Source of the DNA: Acinetobacter genomosp. 15BJ
GTDB taxonomy: Bacteria; Pseudomonadota; Gammaproteobacteria; Pseudomonadales; Moraxellaceae
Assembly: GCF_000400715.1 (NCBI RefSeq)
Contig: NZ_KE007346.1
Coordinates: 124,001 to 188,000 of the forward strand
Length of the DNA: 64,000 nt
Direction of reading: 5' to 3'
A program made the translations under genes and the position numbers. Positions 9,622-18,237 of the stretch are shown here, piece after piece. Below the pieces are notes generated by a model, which ran no database searches, was not told where the DNA came from, and worked only from the letters and a program-made list of their open reading frames with translations. The first letter of the stretch is position 1. Each line of letters starts with the position of its first letter.

Positions 9622-10953
9622 TTAGCGCAGTTTTAAACGTGGATAATTAAAGGCAATCGCGAGGACTGCGCAAATTGCAAGAATCCAGCAATAATAGATA
9701 TTGCCAATTAATTCAACAGGTGAGAGTTTGGCAATCGAACAGGCCAACAGTAGTTGCGCACCGTAGGGGATAATCCCTTGAACTACACATGAGAAAATAT
9801 CCAGTAAAGCCGCACTACGTTTAGGGTCTACGCCATATTCTCTTGCCACTTCACGCGCCATATCGCCCGATAAAATAATCGCAACCGTGTTATTGGCGAC
9901 AAAGAGATTCGAGAATACCACCAGAAAGCTAATCCCTAATTCACCTGCACGTTGTTTACCGAATTTAAATAGCCGTGTAATGGCATAGATACGTTGGATC
10001 AACCATTGCAAACCACCTTCTTTCTGCATCAAAGTCGATAATCCACCCAATAACATGGAAAGTAATGCCACCTCAAACATGCCGACAAAACCATCATAAA
10101 TCGCGCTATTTAACTTGAGTAAGTCAAAGTCTGGCTTTTCAATCAGTCCCATCAAGCCCGATAAAATCACGCCGATCATCAGCACTGCGAGGACATGCAG
10201 GCGGGTAAAAGCGAGGAAAAACACAGCCAGATAAGGCAAAATCAGCCAGATATCATAAGGGGTTGATTGAATCGCTTCCGCCTCATGGCTCATCGAAATG
10301 TAGACCAATAAGGTCATAATGGCCGCAGGGAGTGCAATCCAGACATTGACTCTAAACTTATCTCTAAGCTCAACATTTTGGCTACGCGTAGCAGCAATGG
10401 TTGTATCTGAGATCATAGATAAATTGTCGCCAAACATGGCACCACCGACTACAGCACCAATTGCATATACTGGCGCAATATCAGTGGCTTGGGCAAAACC
10501 AAAGGCGATTGGGGCACAGGCTGCAATGGTGCCCATTGATGTTCCCATTGCTGTTGCAATAAACGCGGCAATGATAAACAGCATGGGTAAGACAAATTCT
10601 GGCGAAATAAGTGAAAGTCCCAACTGTACCGTCGCATCGACGCTGCCTATGGCACTGGAGACACTGGCAAAAGCACCTGCCAGCATAAATACCATAAACA
10701 TCAGAATCAGATTAGGGTGACTGGCACCTTGCAAAAACTCTTCAATTGCTGCATTGAGTTTTTGCTTATATAACAACAACGCCAAAATGACGGCTGGAAT
10801 AGCAGCAACAGGTGCTTTGACTTGATAGAAGGCAAATTCTGTCCCAATCATTGAATGATAGACACCACTCCCTAGAAAGATGATCAAAAATACCAATAGC
10901 GGTAGCAAAGCAAGGGCATTGCTTTGTACTTTTTCCTGAGAGTGGGCAGACAT
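9622..10953 (-). CDS. Na+/H+ antiporter, NhaC family
   Basis: This 443-aa inner-membrane protein has about 10-12 hydrophobic segments. Family features include the GTSMGTIAACAPIA and GGAMFGDNLSMISDTTIAA regions (about residues 130-190) and SNLFVANNTVAII (about 345). The GDNLS-SDTT motif is typical of NhaC-type exchangers. The expected role is export of Na+ or exchange of related organic ions for protons. It is monocistronic and divergent from trpA. NhaC relatives include amino-acid or malate/lactate exchangers, so the ion specificity is not certain. Confidence 0.85.
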   Translation of the reverse strand: MSAHSQEKVQSNALALLPLLVFLIIFLGSGVYHSMIGTEFAFYQVKAPVAAIPAVILALLLYKQKLNAAIEEFLQGASHPNLILMFMVFMLAGAFASVSSAIGSVDATVQLGLSLISPEFVLPMLFIIAAFIATAMGTSMGTIAACAPIAFGFAQATDIAPVYAIGAVVGGAMFGDNLSMISDTTIAATRSQNVELRDKFRVNVWIALPAAIMTLLVYISMSHEAEAIQSTPYDIWLILPYLAVFFLAFTRLHVLAVLMIGVILSGLMGLIEKPDFDLLKLNSAIYDGFVGMFEVALLSMLLGGLSTLMQKEGGLQWLIQRIYAITRLFKFGKQRAGELGISFLVVFSNLFVANNTVAIILSGDMAREVAREYGVDPKRSAALLDIFSCVVQGIIPYGAQLLLACSIAKLSPVELIGNIYYCWILAICAVLAIAFNYPRLKLR

Positions 10954-11228
10954 AAAAATAAAAAGAAAACTTAAAAATTGCGGCTAGTATAAAGGAGCTT
11001 GGCTGATTTCTAAAATGCAGTGTAATCCGCTCAAAATTAGGAAGCTTTGATCATTGAGAAAAAACTCAAAATATAGATAAATGTAGCAAGGCTGTTGTAA
11101 GTAGCAAGATTCACTGTCGCAATCACGTCAAACTCTGTTCAATGAACAAAAAATAGCGTTACAATGCAGTGTTTTTGTATGACTACAAACAACTCCTTAA
11201 TTTATATAAATCAGGAAAGCATAATCCT

Positions 11229-12032
11229 ATGTCACGTCTTGCCACTCGTTTTGAACAGCTTAAATCTCAGCAACGTAAAGCGCTTGTTTCTTATGTTATG
11301 GCAGGTGACCCGCATCCACAGGTAACCGTTCCATTGCTTCACCAAATGGTTGAAGCGGGTGTCGATGTCATTGAGCTAGGTCTACCATTCTCTGACCCAA
11401 TGGCAGATGGTCCTGTGATTGCCTTAGCCGCTGAGCGTGCTTTGGCAGGTGGAACCAATACCTTAGATGCATTGGATATGGTGAAAGCCTTTCGTGAAAA
11501 AGACCAAACTACGCCAGTAGTACTGATGGGATATTTAAATCCTGTCGAAGTCATTGGTTATGAAAAGTTTGTTGCTTATGCGAAAGACTGCGGTGTTGAT
11601 GGGGTGCTTTTGGTGGACTTACCACCAGAAGAGTCGAAGCAATTAGGTGAAGTTCTTAAACAAAATGGAATGGATCAGATCTTCTTGCTTGCACCTACCT
11701 CAACAGACCAACGTATCCAACATGTGGTCAATCAGGCCAGCGGCTTTGTTTACTATGTGTCACTCAAAGGTGTGACCGGTGCAGCAACTTTAGATACCTC
11801 TGAAGCAGCAGCACGTATTGCAAAAATTAAGTCTAAGACCAATGTGCCAGTAGGCGTTGGTTTTGGGATTAGTGATGCTGCGTCTGCAAAAGCGATGGGT
11901 CAAGTTGCCGATGCCGTGATTGTAGGAAGTGCTTTCGTTAAATCTTTTGCGACATTGCCAGCGGATCAAGCTGCGCAACAGACGGTGAATAAAGTGAAGG
12001 AGCTTCGAGCTGCGCTCGATGAGTTAGTATGA
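11229..12032 (+). CDS. trpA: Tryptophan synthase alpha chain
   Basis: This subunit cleaves indole-3-glycerol phosphate to indole and G3P, then channels indole to TrpB. The start at 11229 gives MSRLATRFEQLK (267 aa) with AGGAAAG about ten bases upstream; a longer in-frame start at 11169 adds 20 non-homologous residues. Catalytic residues are visible in VIELGLPFSDPMADGP (Glu, about residue 50) and VLLVDLPPEES (Asp, about 130). Phosphate-binding loops include GVGFGI and VIVGSAFV. Its stop codon overlaps the accD start (ATGA), so the two are coupled. Confidence 0.97.
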   Translation: MSRLATRFEQLKSQQRKALVSYVMAGDPHPQVTVPLLHQMVEAGVDVIELGLPFSDPMADGPVIALAAERALAGGTNTLDALDMVKAFREKDQTTPVVLMGYLNPVEVIGYEKFVAYAKDCGVDGVLLVDLPPEESKQLGEVLKQNGMDQIFLLAPTSTDQRIQHVVNQASGFVYYVSLKGVTGAATLDTSEAAARIAKIKSKTNVPVGVGFGISDAASAKAMGQVADAVIVGSAFVKSFATLPADQAAQQTVNKVKELRAALDELV

Positions 12033-12925
12033 GTCAAGAGTTAACATCAGGGAAGGTTCTTAACCCTTCAACACCTTGGACTGAGCGTCACGTTCCTGGT
12101 ATTCAGGTTGCAGATCAACAGCAGATATTTAAAGCGACCTTTACTGAGCCTACGATTGAATGCCCTGAGTGCCATGCGCTGGTAACACGTACTGCAATGT
12201 CATTTAATGCCTATGTGTGTCCGCAGTGTGATGAGCACTTACATATGCGTGCGCGCGATCGTTTGAACTGGTTCTTTGATCAAGTGAATGGTGAGTTAGG
12301 TCAAGAATTTAATCCCAAAGATCCATTAAAATTTGTAGATAGCAGACCTTATCCAGATCGCATTCGTGAAGCACAAGACAAAACAGATGAAACCGAAGCA
12401 CTTGTGGTGATGCAGGGTTCGTTGAAAGGCCTAGACCTGATTGCGTGTGCCTTTGAGTTTGATTTTATGGCGGGTTCAATGGGTACAGTCGTTGGCGACC
12501 GTTTTGTACAGGCCGCTGAACGCGCAATCGCATTGCATCAACCAATGATCTGTTTTGCAGCTTCTGGCGGCGCACGTATGCAGGAAGGTATGTTGTCTTT
12601 GATGCAGATGGCGCGTACTGCTGCGGCAATCCAGAAAATGAAAGAAGCGCGTGTTCCATACTTGGTGGTATTAACCCATCCAGTTTATGGTGGTGTGACC
12701 GCTTCATTGGCGATGCTCGGCGACGTCCATATTGCTGAACCGAAAGCCATGATTGGTTTTGCAGGTAAACGCGTGATTGAACAAACAGTACGTGAAAAAC
12801 TGGAAGAACCGTTCCAACGTGCAGAATATTTGCTTGATCATGGTGTAGTCGATCAGATCGTTCATCGTCATGCATTACGTGATACTGTATACAGACTTGT
12901 CGCTAAGCTGATGAATTTACCTTGA
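12029..12925 (+). CDS. accD: Acetyl-CoA carboxylase carboxyltransferase subunit beta
   Basis: This 298-aa subunit carries out the carboxyl-transfer half-reaction making malonyl-CoA, together with AccA. The N-terminal zinc ribbon is visible as CPECHAL and, 22 residues on from the first pair, CPQCDEH. The crotonase-like domain shows FDFMAGSMG, FAASGGARMQEGMLSL and HPVYGGVTAS. It overlaps trpA by four bases and folC by three. The accD-folC-SPOR order is the same as in many gammaproteobacteria. Confidence 0.97.
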   Translation: MSQELTSGKVLNPSTPWTERHVPGIQVADQQQIFKATFTEPTIECPECHALVTRTAMSFNAYVCPQCDEHLHMRARDRLNWFFDQVNGELGQEFNPKDPLKFVDSRPYPDRIREAQDKTDETEALVVMQGSLKGLDLIACAFEFDFMAGSMGTVVGDRFVQAAERAIALHQPMICFAASGGARMQEGMLSLMQMARTAAAIQKMKEARVPYLVVLTHPVYGGVTASLAMLGDVHIAEPKAMIGFAGKRVIEQTVREKLEEPFQRAEYLLDHGVVDQIVHRHALRDTVYRLVAKLMNLP

Positions 12926-14208
12926 AACCACTCGCACCACATTCAACAGACACATTAACAACATGGCTCGATTATTGGGGCCATGTTCATGTTACAGGCA
13001 TTGATTTAGGTTTAGAACGTGTCATTCCCGTCGCTGAAAAGCTCGGTGTGATGCAACCTCAAGCGAAGGTGTTTACCGTCGCAGGAACCAATGGTAAAGG
13101 TTCAACCACCACAACCTTGGCTGCGATTTTAAATGCGCAAGGCTACAAGGTTGGTCTGTATCAATCACCGCATATTTATCGTTTTAATGAAAGGGTAAAG
13201 CTGGCGGGTGCTGAGGTTGATGATCGAAGTTTGGTTGATGCTTTTGTTCTAGTCGATCAAGCACGACGTGAATGTGGTTTAAGTTTATCTTTTTTTGAAG
13301 CAACCACTTTGGCTGCTTTTTTGATTTTTAAACAGCAACAATGTGATGTTTGGGTGCTTGAAGTTGGTCTAGGCGGTCGTCTTGATGTGGTCAATGTGAT
13401 TGATCCTGATATCGCCGTGATTACCAATATTGGATTGGATCATGTGGATTGGCTCGGGGACACCGTAGAAAAAATCGCATTTGAAAAAGCAGGGATTATT
13501 CGTCCGAATATTCCAGTCGTTTTCGCAGGTCAGCAACAACTGCCGCAAGCCATTCAAGATAAAGTGGTTGAAACCCAAGCTCAGCTATATGCCTTGAATC
13601 GAGATTATTTTTACCAGCAGAATGATGATGGCCAAACTTGGTCATTTGCGTCTTCTGGCACAACCTTACAGCTTCCTGTTGGGCAGCTAGCGCTCGATAA
13701 TATTTCTACCGCAGTTGCAGCTGTATTGACGAGTGGTGTTGAGGTTTCGCAAGCAGCGATTGCAACAGGTATTCAACAAGCACGCTTACAAGGTCGTTTT
13801 GAAATTCGACAAATCCAAGATAAAACCGTGATTTTTGATGCTGGGCATAATGCGCATGGCGTCGAATTTTTATTGAAGCAGTTGCGAAAATTCTTAAAAT
13901 ACAATAAACAGTACACAGAAGTTGTTGCAGTATTTTCAATGTTGGCCGATAAAGACATTCCATCGGTCACTGATTTACTAAAAACAACAGTAAAAGATTG
14001 GTTTATTGCTAATTTAGATGTGCCTAGAGCTGCACCAGTGCAACAGATACATGATGCATTGCAAGGGCAACAGGTATACGAGTTTGGCAGTATCCAGCAA
14101 GCGTTTGAAACTGTGCTGAAACAAAGTAATAACAATCAGCTGATTTTAGTCTGTGGTTCGTTTCATACTTTAGAAGCGGTCTGGGAGTATTTAGAAGAAT
14201 GTCGATGA
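12922..14208 (+). CDS. folC: Bifunctional folylpolyglutamate synthase / dihydrofolate synthase
   Basis: This 428-aa Mur-ligase-like enzyme adds glutamate to dihydropteroate and folates using ATP. The P-loop is GTNGKGSTTT (about residue 56); further family motifs are YQSPHIYRFNERV, EVGLGGRLDVVNVI and the HNAHG motif near residue 312. The start is a TTG at 12922 that overlaps the accD stop, and no better in-frame ATG lies nearby. A TTG start together with stop/start overlap points to translational coupling with accD. The 3' end overlaps the SPOR gene. Confidence 0.95.
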   Translation: MKPLAPHSTDTLTTWLDYWGHVHVTGIDLGLERVIPVAEKLGVMQPQAKVFTVAGTNGKGSTTTTLAAILNAQGYKVGLYQSPHIYRFNERVKLAGAEVDDRSLVDAFVLVDQARRECGLSLSFFEATTLAAFLIFKQQQCDVWVLEVGLGGRLDVVNVIDPDIAVITNIGLDHVDWLGDTVEKIAFEKAGIIRPNIPVVFAGQQQLPQAIQDKVVETQAQLYALNRDYFYQQNDDGQTWSFASSGTTLQLPVGQLALDNISTAVAAVLTSGVEVSQAAIATGIQQARLQGRFEIRQIQDKTVIFDAGHNAHGVEFLLKQLRKFLKYNKQYTEVVAVFSMLADKDIPSVTDLLKTTVKDWFIANLDVPRAAPVQQIHDALQGQQVYEFGSIQQAFETVLKQSNNNQLILVCGSFHTLEAVWEYLEECR

Positions 14209-15263
14209 ATAACAAACAACGTTGGATGGGCGGCGTTGTTCTACTCGGTGGTGGTGTTTTATTAGCTGCATTGCTGTTAAAGGGCAATGATGAAATTGAG
14301 CAAGATCACACGCAAGCTCCAGTTACTCATCCGATTCCCAAAACTGAGTCTAAACCGAAAACGGCACAGCCAGCTCAAGACAGCGAAATGGTGTCATTGC
14401 AACCATTGGCTGTCGATGTGGAAACAGAAAAGCGGTTACTGGAAGAGCAGCGTCGTTCACGTGAAAAAGCGGTGGCTGAACAAGAAGCACGTGCGGCTGA
14501 ATTCTTAAAGATGCAGCAACAGGCCGAAGCTGCAGCAGCACGTAAAGCTGCAGAAGAATATGCAGCGATTAATGCACGTCGTACTGCAGCTCAAGAAAGC
14601 TCGGATAATATTCCACCTGAATTGGTTGAAGACGAAAAAGCCAAGGCTCAACGACTTGCTGAAGAAAAGCGTAAAGCTGATGAAAAGAAGCGCATTGAGC
14701 AGCAAAAAACAGATCAACAGAAGTCTGACGCTGAAAAGAAGCTAGCGGAAGATAAACGTAAAGCTGAAGCGGATAAGAAAGCAGCAGAAGACAAGCGTAA
14801 AGCAGAAGCGGACAAGAAAGCAGCAGAAGATAAGCGTAAAGCAGAAGCGGACAAGAAAGCCGCTGAAGATAAACGCAAAGCTGAAGCAGATAAGAAAGCA
14901 GCAGACGATAAACGTAAAGCAGAAGCTGACAAGAAAGCAGCAGAAGATAAGCGTAAAGCCGAAACTGAGAAGAAAGCTGAGGCTGAGAAAGCACGTGATC
15001 TGATGGAAAATGGCGATAAAAAGTGGATGGTACAAGTGGCATTGGCTGCAAACCAAGCCAATGCAGACGCTGTAGTGTCGAAATTACGTGCTAAAGGCTA
15101 CAAGGTAACGACTAGCCAGACCTCTAAAGGGATCCGGATTATGGTTGGTCCTGCCAAGGATCGTGATACTGCGGATAACACGCGTAAGAAAATCACAACG
15201 GATGAAAGCTTAAATATGAAATCTGCTTGGGTGATTGATTGGGTTCCGCTTGACCAGCGATAG
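14199..15263 (+). CDS. SPOR-domain membrane protein (DedD-like)
   Basis: This 354-aa protein has one N-terminal membrane helix (about residues 10-27), a long charged coiled coil with six near-identical 13-residue units, and a C-terminal SPOR domain (about 275-350, starting KKWMVQVALAANQAN). SPOR domains bind denuded septal peptidoglycan, so a role in cell division is likely. It follows folC as dedD does in E. coli. Starts are possible at 14199 or 14205; the latter gives an ATGA overlap with the folC stop. The repeat region is far longer than in E. coli DedD. Confidence 0.88.
   Translation: MSMNNKQRWMGGVVLLGGGVLLAALLLKGNDEIEQDHTQAPVTHPIPKTESKPKTAQPAQDSEMVSLQPLAVDVETEKRLLEEQRRSREKAVAEQEARAAEFLKMQQQAEAAAARKAAEEYAAINARRTAAQESSDNIPPELVEDEKAKAQRLAEEKRKADEKKRIEQQKTDQQKSDAEKKLAEDKRKAEADKKAAEDKRKAEADKKAAEDKRKAEADKKAAEDKRKAEADKKAADDKRKAEADKKAAEDKRKAETEKKAEAEKARDLMENGDKKWMVQVALAANQANADAVVSKLRAKGYKVTTSQTSKGIRIMVGPAKDRDTADNTRKKITTDESLNMKSAWVIDWVPLDQR
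14745..14978 (+). repeat. Six 39-bp coding tandem repeats
   Basis: Six consecutive 39-bp units encode AEDKRKAEADKKA with small variations (ADDK in unit 5, AETEKKA in unit 6). They form the charged helical linker of the SPOR protein. Copy number is likely to vary between strains through slippage or recombination. Confidence 0.9.
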
Positions 15264-15290
15264 ACGTTGAGCATCCCCTAGATTAAATCA

Positions 15291-15330
15291 GGAACACATC
15301 ACAAGCTTTATTCATGTTGTGAGTGTTCCA
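15291..15330. other. Imperfect inverted repeat before the DUF6929-like gene
   Basis: GGAACACaTCACAA pairs with TTGTGAGTGTTCC, with one bulged A and a loop of about 12 nt. There is no T-run after it, so it is a weak candidate for Rho-independent termination of the trpA-SPOR operon. It lies just upstream of the next gene's ribosome-binding site and could be regulatory. Confidence 0.5.
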
Positions 15331-15357
15331 TCAAAATTAAATAGGGGACTCGCGATC

Positions 15358-16296
15358 ATGAATACCGCTATCAGAATATTAGAACGATTTTTTTTTTCAC
15401 AAGATTCCGATGTTAGTGCACTGTCTGGTGTCGCTTGTATAGGGGACGATGTTTATTTTGTTGGTGACGATGTACGTTACTTATTAAAAAACAATCGGGA
15501 CAATAAGCTGACCAGTGCAACGGTTTTTGAAAGAGTTCCGTTATCTGAGTCGGCTGAGCACATATCACTTAGCGTATTGAGCAAAGAAAAAAAGCCTGAT
15601 TTTGAAGCATTAAGTTGCATAACCTTAGATGGGCAACAGCAACTATTGGTGATGGGATCAGGTTCTACCGAAAATCGGAAACAAGCATTACTTTATAATC
15701 CCTCTAACAATCAAATCAGCATTTTTCTGGATGCAGTTGATTATCACTTTTTAGAAAACAGCGTTGAATTAACGGGTGGAGCAGATCTCAATATAGAAGC
15801 CGTCTGTTCGGATGACTGTCACCTCTATATCTTTCAACGTGGCAATATTAATCGCCATCATGGTGTTTTAGCCTTTGATTTAGCTAAAATTCAAGCAGGA
15901 AAATCGTTAGAAAATGCGCTTATCAACTCGCTTAATCTCAATTTACCTGAGATTGGGGGAGCTGCAAGTGGGATTTCTGATGCCTATTTTTTTGTGGATA
16001 AAAATCTAATAGTTGCCACGGCAGCGGTTGAGCAAACATTAAATACCTATGACGATGGTGATGTGCTGGGTAGTTTTATTTTGCTGTTCTCGCCAGATGG
16101 TAAGGCGTTATCCAGTCATTTGATTCAAGATGAAGAAGGTAAAACGCTACCGATTAAAGTTGAAGGGATTACTTGGTTCGAGTCGAGAACTGATGGAGAA
16201 GTATTCTTATTGGTCACGGATAGTGATGGTGGAGATTCTGAAATTTTGAAGGTATGGCTGGCTCATTCAGCTTTTGAAAACCAGAAGGGGAAGTAA
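15358..16296 (+). CDS. Predicted beta-propeller protein, DUF6929-like
   Basis: This protein is 312 aa from the ATG at 15358, which has AGGGGA nine bases upstream; a GTG at 15319 would extend it by 13 residues. It contains WD/Kelch-like blade phrases such as LSGVACIGDDVYFVGDD, DFEALSCI, NIEAVCSDDCHLYIFQRG and KVEGITW. Repeated E-A or E-G followed by a short beta strand is seen in DUF6929 and related propeller families. There is no signal peptide. The function is unknown; the repeated E-A/E-G positions might bind a metal, which is inference. Confidence 0.6.
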   Translation: MNTAIRILERFFFSQDSDVSALSGVACIGDDVYFVGDDVRYLLKNNRDNKLTSATVFERVPLSESAEHISLSVLSKEKKPDFEALSCITLDGQQQLLVMGSGSTENRKQALLYNPSNNQISIFLDAVDYHFLENSVELTGGADLNIEAVCSDDCHLYIFQRGNINRHHGVLAFDLAKIQAGKSLENALINSLNLNLPEIGGAASGISDAYFFVDKNLIVATAAVEQTLNTYDDGDVLGSFILLFSPDGKALSSHLIQDEEGKTLPIKVEGITWFESRTDGEVFLLVTDSDGGDSEILKVWLAHSAFENQKGK

Positions 16297-16378
16297 AATT
16301 TGCTTGGTGATCATGTAATTTTGAGCAGTATATTTTGCAAGTTGATTCATGATGACTAGATAAGCCAGTTCCTTTAAT

Positions 16379-16407
16379 AAGCTCTATCTACTAAATAAAT
16401 AGAGCTT
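16379..16407. terminator. Possible terminator hairpin between convergent genes
   Basis: A 9-bp stem, AAGCTCTAT/ATAGAGCTT, has an 11-nt AT-rich loop between the DUF6929-like and phosphatase genes. T-tracts are weak on both strands. Confidence 0.5.
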
Positions 16408-16428
16408 CATCACTCAAAAAATCAATTT

Positions 16429-17013
16429 TTAACGAGATGGGTTCGACAATTGTTGTTGAATCCATTTTACATTTTCAGGTGTAAATAAATGGTCAATGTT
16501 TTTCCAAATCACATGGAAGCCATAGCCACCTTGTTTCATCTCTTTGACCGCATCATTAATCGACCAGTTTTCAAAAATAATACGATACATCGCAATAGTT
16601 GCACCAGTGCGGTCAGATCCGTGATAGCAATGCACTAAAATTTTATGATTGTTTTGCTTGGCTGTTTGAATTGCTTGCATGGTTTGCAATAGATCTTGAC
16701 GATTGATGGCCCATGTGTAAATTGGAATATGCACTAGATTAAAAGGTTGATCTTTTAAAACTTTGGCATCTTCATTTCTAGCTCTGAGATTGATGACCGT
16801 ATCAATATTATATTGTTTTAGGCTTGGAATGAGTTCATTACTGGGCTGATCACTACGAAATACATCATTGCTAATTTGATAAAAATTATGTGTATGGGAG
16901 ATTAACGTTCCCCAGTTTTTAGGGCGTTGTTCATCAACTAGGCTAGGATGCTTCATGCATCCACCAACACTGAGTGTAGAAATCAGGGTGAGAGTAAGGA
17001 GTGTTTTTTTCAT
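16429..17013 (-). CDS. Lipoprotein dual-specificity/tyrosine phosphatase
   Basis: This 194-aa protein starts at 17013 (MKKTLLTLTL), immediately after the stop of the MBL gene. A lipoprotein signal peptide ends in VGGC (about residue 20). The CX5R phosphatase loop is HCYHGSDRTG (Cys about 129, Arg about 135), the signature of protein tyrosine and dual-specificity phosphatases. The DQPSNE-like segment after FRS is common in bacterial DSPs. The expected location is periplasmic or outer membrane. The natural substrate is unknown. It is in an operon with the upstream MBL hydrolase. Confidence 0.85.
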   Translation of the reverse strand: MKKTLLTLTLISTLSVGGCMKHPSLVDEQRPKNWGTLISHTHNFYQISNDVFRSDQPSNELIPSLKQYNIDTVINLRARNEDAKVLKDQPFNLVHIPIYTWAINRQDLLQTMQAIQTAKQNNHKILVHCYHGSDRTGATIAMYRIIFENWSINDAVKEMKQGGYGFHVIWKNIDHLFTPENVKWIQQQLSNPSR

Positions 17014-17014
17014 A

Positions 17015-17824
17015 TTACAGATAACGATTGAATTCGACGGGATCGTGCGCACAAATTAACTCAATGCTTGGTTCATGTTGAGCGAGATATTGTAACTGCT
17101 TCAGGTTTTGCAAACGCAGTTGATTATCTTCGGCCAATAAACGTTCTGTGAGATCCAAGGCTCTGAGTTTATTTTTTGGATTGAGCTCTAAATGGGTGTA
17201 ATAGGCATCACCACAAAATAACATCCAACCATCTGCTTTTTTGATGGCGATGCCACAGTGCCCTGCGGTGTGTCCAATCAATGGAATCATCAAAATTTCA
17301 TCCTGAAATAATGGAAGCCCTTTGACTTTTTGCAGGTTAAACCATGCTTCGCCATCGTTATGCTCAGCAAAGCTCCAATGACGATGCTGTTTGAATTGTT
17401 CAGTTTTATAACGAAGCTTGCCTTTGGCTGTGAGTGATTGGGTGGCATTAAATTCCGCAGCTAAGAGATGCACGGTGGCATTGGGGAAATCTGAAATTCC
17501 GCCTGCATGATCAAAATCTAAATGGGTCACAAAAATGTGTTTTACATCACTAGGGTTAAAGCCGAGTTGTTGAATTTGTTGGATGGCAGTGAGTTTTAAA
17601 TTCGGCACAATTGAACCAAACTGTTTAAGTAAACGGCCTAAACGCTGTTCAGTATGTAAATAGTCTTGAAGTCCTAGTCCTGTGTCAATTAAGACTAAAC
17701 CGCGATCAGTTTCAATCAACAGGCAATGACAGACGAGGTGGGCTTTCCAGCCTTTTTGTCCAAATAATGGCGCGCAAGTCGGGCAGAAGCTACCACAATG
17801 TAGATGGTGGATATTGTAGATCAT
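17015..17824 (-). CDS. MBL-fold metallo-hydrolase (lactonase-like)
   Basis: This 269-aa protein has the metallo-beta-lactamase zinc motif THLDFDHAGG (about residues 107-116), a second His in GHTAGHCG, the bridging Asp in CGDAYY and a final His in CAHDP. The overall pattern resembles N-acyl-homoserine lactonases and related lactone hydrolases. An N-terminal pair of Cys (CGSFCPTC) is also seen in such proteins. There is no signal peptide. It is translated just ahead of the lipoprotein phosphatase. Lactonase activity is only a family-level guess. Confidence 0.82.
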   Translation of the reverse strand: MIYNIHHLHCGSFCPTCAPLFGQKGWKAHLVCHCLLIETDRGLVLIDTGLGLQDYLHTEQRLGRLLKQFGSIVPNLKLTAIQQIQQLGFNPSDVKHIFVTHLDFDHAGGISDFPNATVHLLAAEFNATQSLTAKGKLRYKTEQFKQHRHWSFAEHNDGEAWFNLQKVKGLPLFQDEILMIPLIGHTAGHCGIAIKKADGWMLFCGDAYYTHLELNPKNKLRALDLTERLLAEDNQLRLQNLKQLQYLAQHEPSIELICAHDPVEFNRYL

Positions 17825-17906
17825 GGTGCTTTTTTTATTGTGTGGCGGATCGAATTATTTTTATAACCGATTGATTCAGAAATACCAAAACAATTTTTAC
17901 TGGTAT

Positions 17907-17937
17907 ATAAAAAAGCCTATCCAGAGGATAGGCAGAG
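17907..17937 (-). terminator. Intrinsic terminator, minus strand
   Basis: On the minus strand, an 8-bp stem GCCTATCC/GGATAGGC with a 3-nt loop is followed by TTTTTTAT. It lies about 300 nt downstream of the peroxiredoxin stop codon, so it probably ends a long 3' untranslated region or a separate small RNA from the repeat region. Confidence 0.85.
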
Positions 17938-18000
17938 ATGCATGTTATTCAATCTTGACTCGATTTATTCATTACAGATGTGCTCTTCACCTCACGGCCT

Positions 18001-18216
18001 GTTTATCTTCTTGCGAAGCTTCAGTCGCTTCTTAGGAATGAGCGTTGCTCGTCTTTATTACTACGCACTTCGTTTGTCTTGCGCTTCGCTTGAAGCCTTT
18101 AATTGGCTTCAATCTCGTAATTCACAGCATAGCTGTTCATCTTCTTGCGAAGCTTTAGCCGCTTCTCAGGAACGAGCGTTGCTCGTCTTTATTGCTACGC
18201 ACTACGTTTGTCTTGC
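18001..18216. repeat. Two copies of an 82-bp element at 134-bp spacing
   Basis: 18001-18082 and 18135-18216 are identical at 75 of 82 positions with no indels; most differences are T/C changes on the plus strand. Each copy contains GAAGC-loop-GCTTC and GAGC-GTT-GCTC hairpins. Each is followed by its own hairpin: TTGAAGCC/GGCTTCAA after copy 1, GATTAAAGC/GCTTTAATC after copy 2. No convincing ORF covers it. It fills the 413-nt space between the MBL gene and the peroxiredoxin stop codon. Confidence 0.85.
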
Positions 18217-18237
18217 ACTGCGATTAAAGCATACGCT

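Noticed and set aside
12465-12875. Antisense 136-codon ORF over accD
   Set aside because: It is a frame shadow of a highly conserved gene; no start signal and no family match.
14569-15061. Long antisense ORFs opposite the SPOR-protein repeat
   Set aside because: They arise because the 39-bp repeats give open frames on the other strand; their products are low-complexity Leu/Ser/Ala runs.
14199-16296. Expectation of cvpA-purF after the SPOR gene
   Set aside because: In many relatives cvpA and purF follow dedD; here the next gene is a DUF6929-like protein. I looked for CvpA and PurF motifs and did not find them, and did not report it as novel because gene order in this genus is not certain to me.
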